Source of the DNA: Cervus elaphus
Lineage: Eukaryota > Chordata > Mammalia > Artiodactyla > Cervidae
Length of the DNA stretch: 64,000 nt
Reading direction: 5' to 3'
Assembly (NCBI RefSeq): GCF_910594005.1
Contig: NC_057847.1
Span: forward strand, 27,069,001 to 27,133,000
Under the pieces are notes generated by a model. The model was not told where the DNA came from. It was given only the letters and a program-made list of their open reading frames with translations, and ran no database searches. This document shows positions 59,835-64,000 of this stretch, one piece after another; within the stretch, counting starts at the first letter, position 1; each line of letters begins with the position of its first letter. The position numbers were made by a program, and so were the translations under genes.

Positions 59835-59939
59835 AGGTTATGAAAGGGTTCAGGGCAAATAACACTTGGGAGGCCTAGAGAATGGTCAGTTCTGGCATTC
59901 CTAAAATAGGAAGATGAAGTTTGTTATGGAGGTCAAACT

Positions 59940-59985
59940 GTTTGTTACAGTTTGTTACAGAGAGTCACAGTTTGTTACTGTTCAC
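59940..59985. repeat. Imperfect tandem repeat of tttgttacag
   Basis: tttgttacag occurs twice in tandem at about 59940-59959, and a related tttgttactg lies at about 59970-59979. Local slippage product. Confidence 0.7.
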
Positions 59986-60089
59986 AGAGTTACAATTTTA
60001 TATGTGATTTATTATGTGTATAAAATTATATAAACTAATCCAGTTGTGTCTAAGGAGCAAATAACTTGCTGTGACCTATGTAAGTACTC

Positions 60090-60400
60090 TCCTGGCAGAA
60101 TATCTATGAAAGACATGAAGTGAAAAAAAGGCAGCTTGTATAATAGTATATTTACACTATAACTTAATTTTCAATGCAAAAAAGATATGCAAATATGATA
60201 ACTGCATTGCAATGTACATAGAAAAATTTCTGGAAATACCCAAATAAAAGTGTTAATTAGTAGTAGAGAGCCCTAGACAGTGGGAGGACTTTAATTTTTT
60301 ACTTAATATCTTTGGCATAGTTTGAATTTTTTAAAATATTGATATTTTTACTTTGTAATTAACAAAATAAATCCCTTACAGAGTCAAAAAATACATCAAC
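60090..60400 (+). mobile_element. Old L1 3' end fragment
   Basis: 'ttataatagtatatttacactat', 'aatgtacatagaaaaatttctggaaatacc', 'acagtgggaggactttaattttttacttaatatctttggcatagtttgaattttttaaaatattgatatttttactttgtaatta' follow an L1 terminal layout. Confidence 0.55.
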
Positions 60401-62150
60401 ACTTAAAAGTCACAATGCTTAGAGTATTTGTTTCCTAAGTCAAGTAAGATGAAAAGGACCCTTCCTTTGTGTTCTTTAAACAAAGCTAGTTTTATTTTAG
60501 ACATCCAGAGCATATTCTAGAGGTTTTTGCCCCTAAAATCCCTCCCAGCATCCCACTTGGTGGGGATGAATTAAAAACCCCGGTCAGGTCAAAGTTTCAG
60601 TCTGTCTTCACGTGTAGGTTCATTAGAACAGAGAGCATGAAGATCCTGGTGCCCCTAAAAGCCCACTTCACCCTGATTCACACTTTCTGACTTCTGAACC
60701 AGTCCAGGAACTGCTTTCCCCTACTCCTATCCCTGAATGCGTGGAGATAACGGAGACAAATCCAGATCAGAGACAACCCATCACCTCAAGAGGCACAGAA
60801 TTTTAAGTAGAATGACCTTAGAAAATGTTTAATTCATCCACAGACAACCAACCACTCTCCAGATAAGGAAACAGAAGTCTACAGATATAACTTGCCCAAG
60901 ATCTCAGGGTTACTAAGTGAATACAGCAGGTCTCTTGAGCCCCAGGGTAGCATCTTTTTTTGATGATGGAGAAAGGGTCTAAAAGGTCCTATTGGTGCTG
61001 GACCAGGGGCTGTGCCTTCATAAACAGAGTATATACTAGGATGTAGGTTTGACCAGGAGCGGAAGAGAGTCATCTTCCTGCCTTTATCACAGACCTTCAA
61101 ACTGGACTGCAAACCCCCAAAAGTGACTCTGTTATTCATTTACTCTCATTACTAGTGTTCCATAAGATGCATATACACTTTCTCTACAAATAATCCATTA
61201 GTACAGAAAAGGGAAGGTTTCCTATTCGAGATGTGCTTTCTGGCCACATCATTCAGAGATGCTTTTAGTATATAACTAACACTAATGAAGGTCTCTTGTT
61301 AGAATGTTTTCCACATTTTGGTCAGGCAATAGGAAACCTGGAAAAATTTAAATTAAAGCAATGTGTACTACTACGATCTATCATATTGGTTTTTTTTTTT
61401 TCCTCTATAGTGGGAGCTATAAATCAGTTTCTAAAGTTTAAGAGGTAAACCAATGATTAGGTTCTGGAATTACTTAGAATCAATAAATCTGAGACTGATT
61501 TAATCACATTGCTTTGCAAACCTGTCCAGAACCATAAAAGGAAAACTCCCAAAGAACAGTCATGAGAGCACTCATGGCTTTTACATACATAGAAATCCGT
61601 ATGTACAATCTAAAATAATGGATAGGCTATAAGAAATCTTTTTTACTATTTATCAAGACAAGTTCTCTAAAACCTCTCCTAGAGGTGGTTATTTATTAAC
61701 ATTGATTTCTGGCTATAATAATCACAGAATAATAAAACTGTTGCCTGGATTAAACATCACATTTTTCCACTAAGAGCAGACAAGCTTTCCAACAAATTAT
61801 TGTAAGTTCCTCAAATACATTAGAAATATGATTCCTTTATGTATACCCTCATATCTGCAGGAATACATCTTGGGATTAAGGAGATGAACACCTATGTGCA
61901 TTGTAAGAAGCTAAATGAGGATACATAAGTAGCAGCCCCTGGCTAGACATGAATGCTACCCACATTTATTATATTGCCACCTGCCCCCCTCCCAGACACT
62001 TCATCACTAATGATTTTCCAACACAAAAGCTTTTAAAAACTTTGATCTTTTGTGAAAATTCAGTAGGATAATAAAAACCTTCTAGCTGAACAGACAGACC
62101 AGGGCAGAAAGATCATCTCCTTAGCATTTGCCACAGAAAGTGTCATCTGC
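60400..62150. other. Mostly unique intronic sequence
   Basis: A probable MIR fragment lies at about 60810-60930 ('ccagataaggaaacagaagtctacagatataacttgcccaagatctcagggttac'). A poly-T lies at 61390-61401. No exon recognised. Confidence 0.45.
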
Positions 62151-62159
62151 CCTGACTCC

Positions 62160-62560
62160 ACCCTGGTGTTTCATTAAAGTGGTGTCGTTCAAAATATGCA
62201 AATGACAGTAATAATTTGAACAAACAAATGAATTAGGTGAGCCTCTATAGGCAATTTACTTGGGGTAATTAAGAATGCTAAGTCAAACAAATTATTATTT
62301 TAAATGGCAAGTAAGCTTTAATTAAACTTGATTTCTATACTAAAATGAAACTACTAACCCAACAGAAGGCATCCTGTGTGAATTAAAAGGCAAAGTGCCA
62401 AGAAGGGAAAAAAAACTAATGTACACTCTGCTTTTTGATTCACCAGATTAGGACGATGTATTCTCATTGGAACGAGCTCACAGAGAAGTATTTCTGTGCA
62501 TGAATTTAGTATTGATATAATGCATTTGGGGTGCCTCAAGCACTAATGTATTTTAAATGG
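62160..62560. promoter_or_regulatory. Homeodomain/POU-site-rich block; candidate enhancer
   Basis: Octamer-type atgcaaat at 62197-62204, and many TAAT/ATTA cores: gtaataatttg, gaattagg, gtaattaag, aaattattatttt, taattaaactt. No recognised repeat is present. Regulatory function is inference. Confidence 0.35.
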
Positions 62561-63603
62561 TAAGGATGCTAAGCAAAATTAGAACCAACCCAAACCTAAG
62601 GTAATTTCTCTCCAACTAGCATCTCAAATTTTTTCTACCATTAAGAAAGGGAAACCAGCAGACTGTAGCCCACAGGGATTAAGAGTCCTCCCTAGGGGTT
62701 CGGGGAACATGGCGACCCAAAGCAGAGCCTCCACAGCCCTGCTAGCCACCAACCAAACATACATGTGTATGATGGAGCAATCCAATGGGCCCCAATCAAT
62801 AAACATGAAAAGAAAGCTGCCCAGAGAGGGAGGAAAATCTCCAGAACTATCCTGAGATGGACAAGACTAAAACATGATCCTATTAAAGTAGACTATACTT
62901 GTGGATTTGCTCCTACAGAACAATATAATAATTACAGACTTATGAAAGCTTCAAGTCTTCTCTGAGACTAGACATAAGTACGTCACTTCTCTAATGCTTT
63001 GTCCCAGGACCTGTAATGGGACTCTGATTAGACCCCAGCCACCAGCACTGGCAAGCAGAAAAGCCCTCACAGAACCACCTGTTTCCTTCTCCACATGAAG
63101 CACCTCTCCTGGTTTAGCCTCCTGGGTCTTCACTCTTCCAGCCCAGTGTTCCTCAGGAACACACAAGCTGAGTCCCGTCCTCTGCGCTCCTGGCTTTCTG
63201 GTCAGGCCGGGTGACCCAGGGCAATCGTCAAGGAAGAAGCTACGAGTAGGAGCGGGTGGTGGCAGGACACAGCAGGGAGGAGCCTGGAGAAGTCATTCTA
63301 AGTCACTACCTCTGGCACCTGGATCCAGTCACCTGCCACACAAGACCATTTTCACACGGTCTCCCTAAATAGTCTGCCCTCAGGGGGACCCTGGGTATGC
63401 TATTATAATACTCATGACCATGGGAAGGAGTTGGTGTCAAGCCTGTGTTCCAAGGAGCAGAGAGAACTCCAGACTACTTCATTTTCTCTTCTGGACTTGT
63501 GCCTTCTCTCTGGAGAGGCAGCCATGGACTGACCTGAGGCCTCTCCTCCTATCTGATCCCACCCCTGGCCAAAATGGGATTCATTCATCCGATAACCACC
63601 AGG
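62561..63603. other. Unique intronic sequence
   Basis: No repeat or exon recognised. It is moderately GC-rich toward 63180-63560. Confidence 0.5.
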
Positions 63604-63613
63604 CACTGTCAAC

Positions 63614-63829
63614 ATGGCTTCCCTGGTGGCTCAGATGGTAAAGCGTCTGCCTGCAATGCGGGAGACCCGGGTTCGATCCCTGGGTCAGGAAGATCCCCTG
63701 GAGAAGGATATGGCAACCCACTCCAGTATGCTTGCCTGGAAAATTCCATGGACAGAGGAGCCTGGTAGGCTACAGTCCATGGGGTCGCAAAGAGTGGGAC
63801 ATGACTGAGCGACTTCACTTTCTTTCTTT
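63614..63829 (+). mobile_element. Bov-tA SINE, young, exact 10-bp TSD
   Basis: Very well-preserved copy starting 'atggcttccctggtggctc' and ending in 'cactttctttctttc' near the join. cactgtcaac is repeated exactly at 63604-63613 and 63830-63839. Confidence 0.98.
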
Positions 63830-63839
63830 CACTGTCAAC

Positions 63840-64000
63840 GTGTCGGGCCCTACACTGTACTCAGAGCATAGAGCAAGACATCGTTGCTGTTCTCAAACTG
63901 CCCACATTCCACAGACAGGCAAGACACACAAATAAGAATTACAAAATAGTGTGCTGGAAAGAGGATGGGATGCTTGCATCTGAGGAGCAAGACAGTCAGG
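63840..64000. other. Unique intronic sequence to window end
   Basis: No feature recognised. Confidence 0.5.

Larger units (their letters stand above)
3103..64000 (-). other. RAPGEF4: RAPGEF4 intron 5' of the 73-nt exon (partial, at least 60.9 kb)
   Basis: Everything right of the exon is inferred to be one large intron, because no coding matching the upstream EPAC2 sequence (the first cyclic-nucleotide-binding domain ending …KDFKALWE) was seen on the minus strand. EPAC2 isoforms lacking the first cyclic-nucleotide-binding domain are known to start from alternative promoters, so an alternative first exon could lie here. I cannot prove one. A divergent or very short exon could have been missed by eye. 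Confidence 0.65.

Overview
This is intronic mammalian DNA from a pecoran ruminant (cattle, sheep, goat or a relative). The diagnosis rests on about two dozen ruminant SINEs of the Bov-tA, Bov-A2 and CHR-2 types, two 5'-truncated BovB (RTE) LINE copies and artiodactyl L1 3' ends, most at one copy per 2-4 kb and on both strands. I cannot tell the species apart from sequence alone. There is no bacterial-style gene content. Almost every open frame over about 100 codons lies wholly or partly inside a repeat.

The only coding sequence I recognise with confidence is a small internal exon on the minus strand at 3030-3102. It has an intact acceptor and donor, 73 nt, and encodes KYRQYMAGLLAPPYG...GSNND plus the first base of an Arg codon. 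This matches the segment of RAPGEF4 (EPAC2, the cAMP-activated Rap guanine-nucleotide exchange factor) just after its first cyclic-nucleotide-binding domain. The window is therefore read as RAPGEF4 on the minus strand: 1-3029 belongs to the intron 3' of this exon, and 3103-64000 is at least 60.9 kb of the intron 5' of it. I looked for the neighbouring RAPGEF4 exons and did not see them.

Layout: 0-5 kb, L1 tail, a MIR split by a SINE, then the exon. 5-8.3 kb, L1 fragments, MIR and a complete CHR-2 SINE with target duplication. 8.3-15 kb, mostly unique plus an ERVL-MaLR solo LTR, an L1M tail and two SINEs. 15-19.3 kb, SINE-free with an AT-rich block that may be conserved. 19.35-21.24 kb, a long degraded L1, followed by a possible processed pseudogene. 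22-25 kb, SINEs around a CpG-rich segment with a perfect CRE palindrome. 27.2 kb, a plus-strand exon-like ORF of unknown identity. 28-31 kb, a cluster of nested old repeats. 33-39 kb, MIR, L1 and SINEs, including a SINE inside a SINE. 39-42.9 kb, SINE-free. 42.9-43.8 kb, BovB with the reverse-transcriptase YADD motif. 44-52.9 kb, scattered SINEs in unique sequence. 52.9-57.0 kb, a 4 kb repeat-poor block. 57-60.4 kb, SINEs and L1. 60.4-63.6 kb, mostly unique, with a homeodomain-site-rich block.

Repeat family names were assigned by eye, so subfamily and exact ends are approximate unless target-site duplications (TSDs) are given. I found no CRISPR array, tRNA or rRNA gene. The points most worth following up are the RAPGEF4 exon, the CRE/E-box CpG patch inside the intron of a cAMP-effector gene, the orphan plus-strand exon candidate and the repeat-free putative enhancer blocks.
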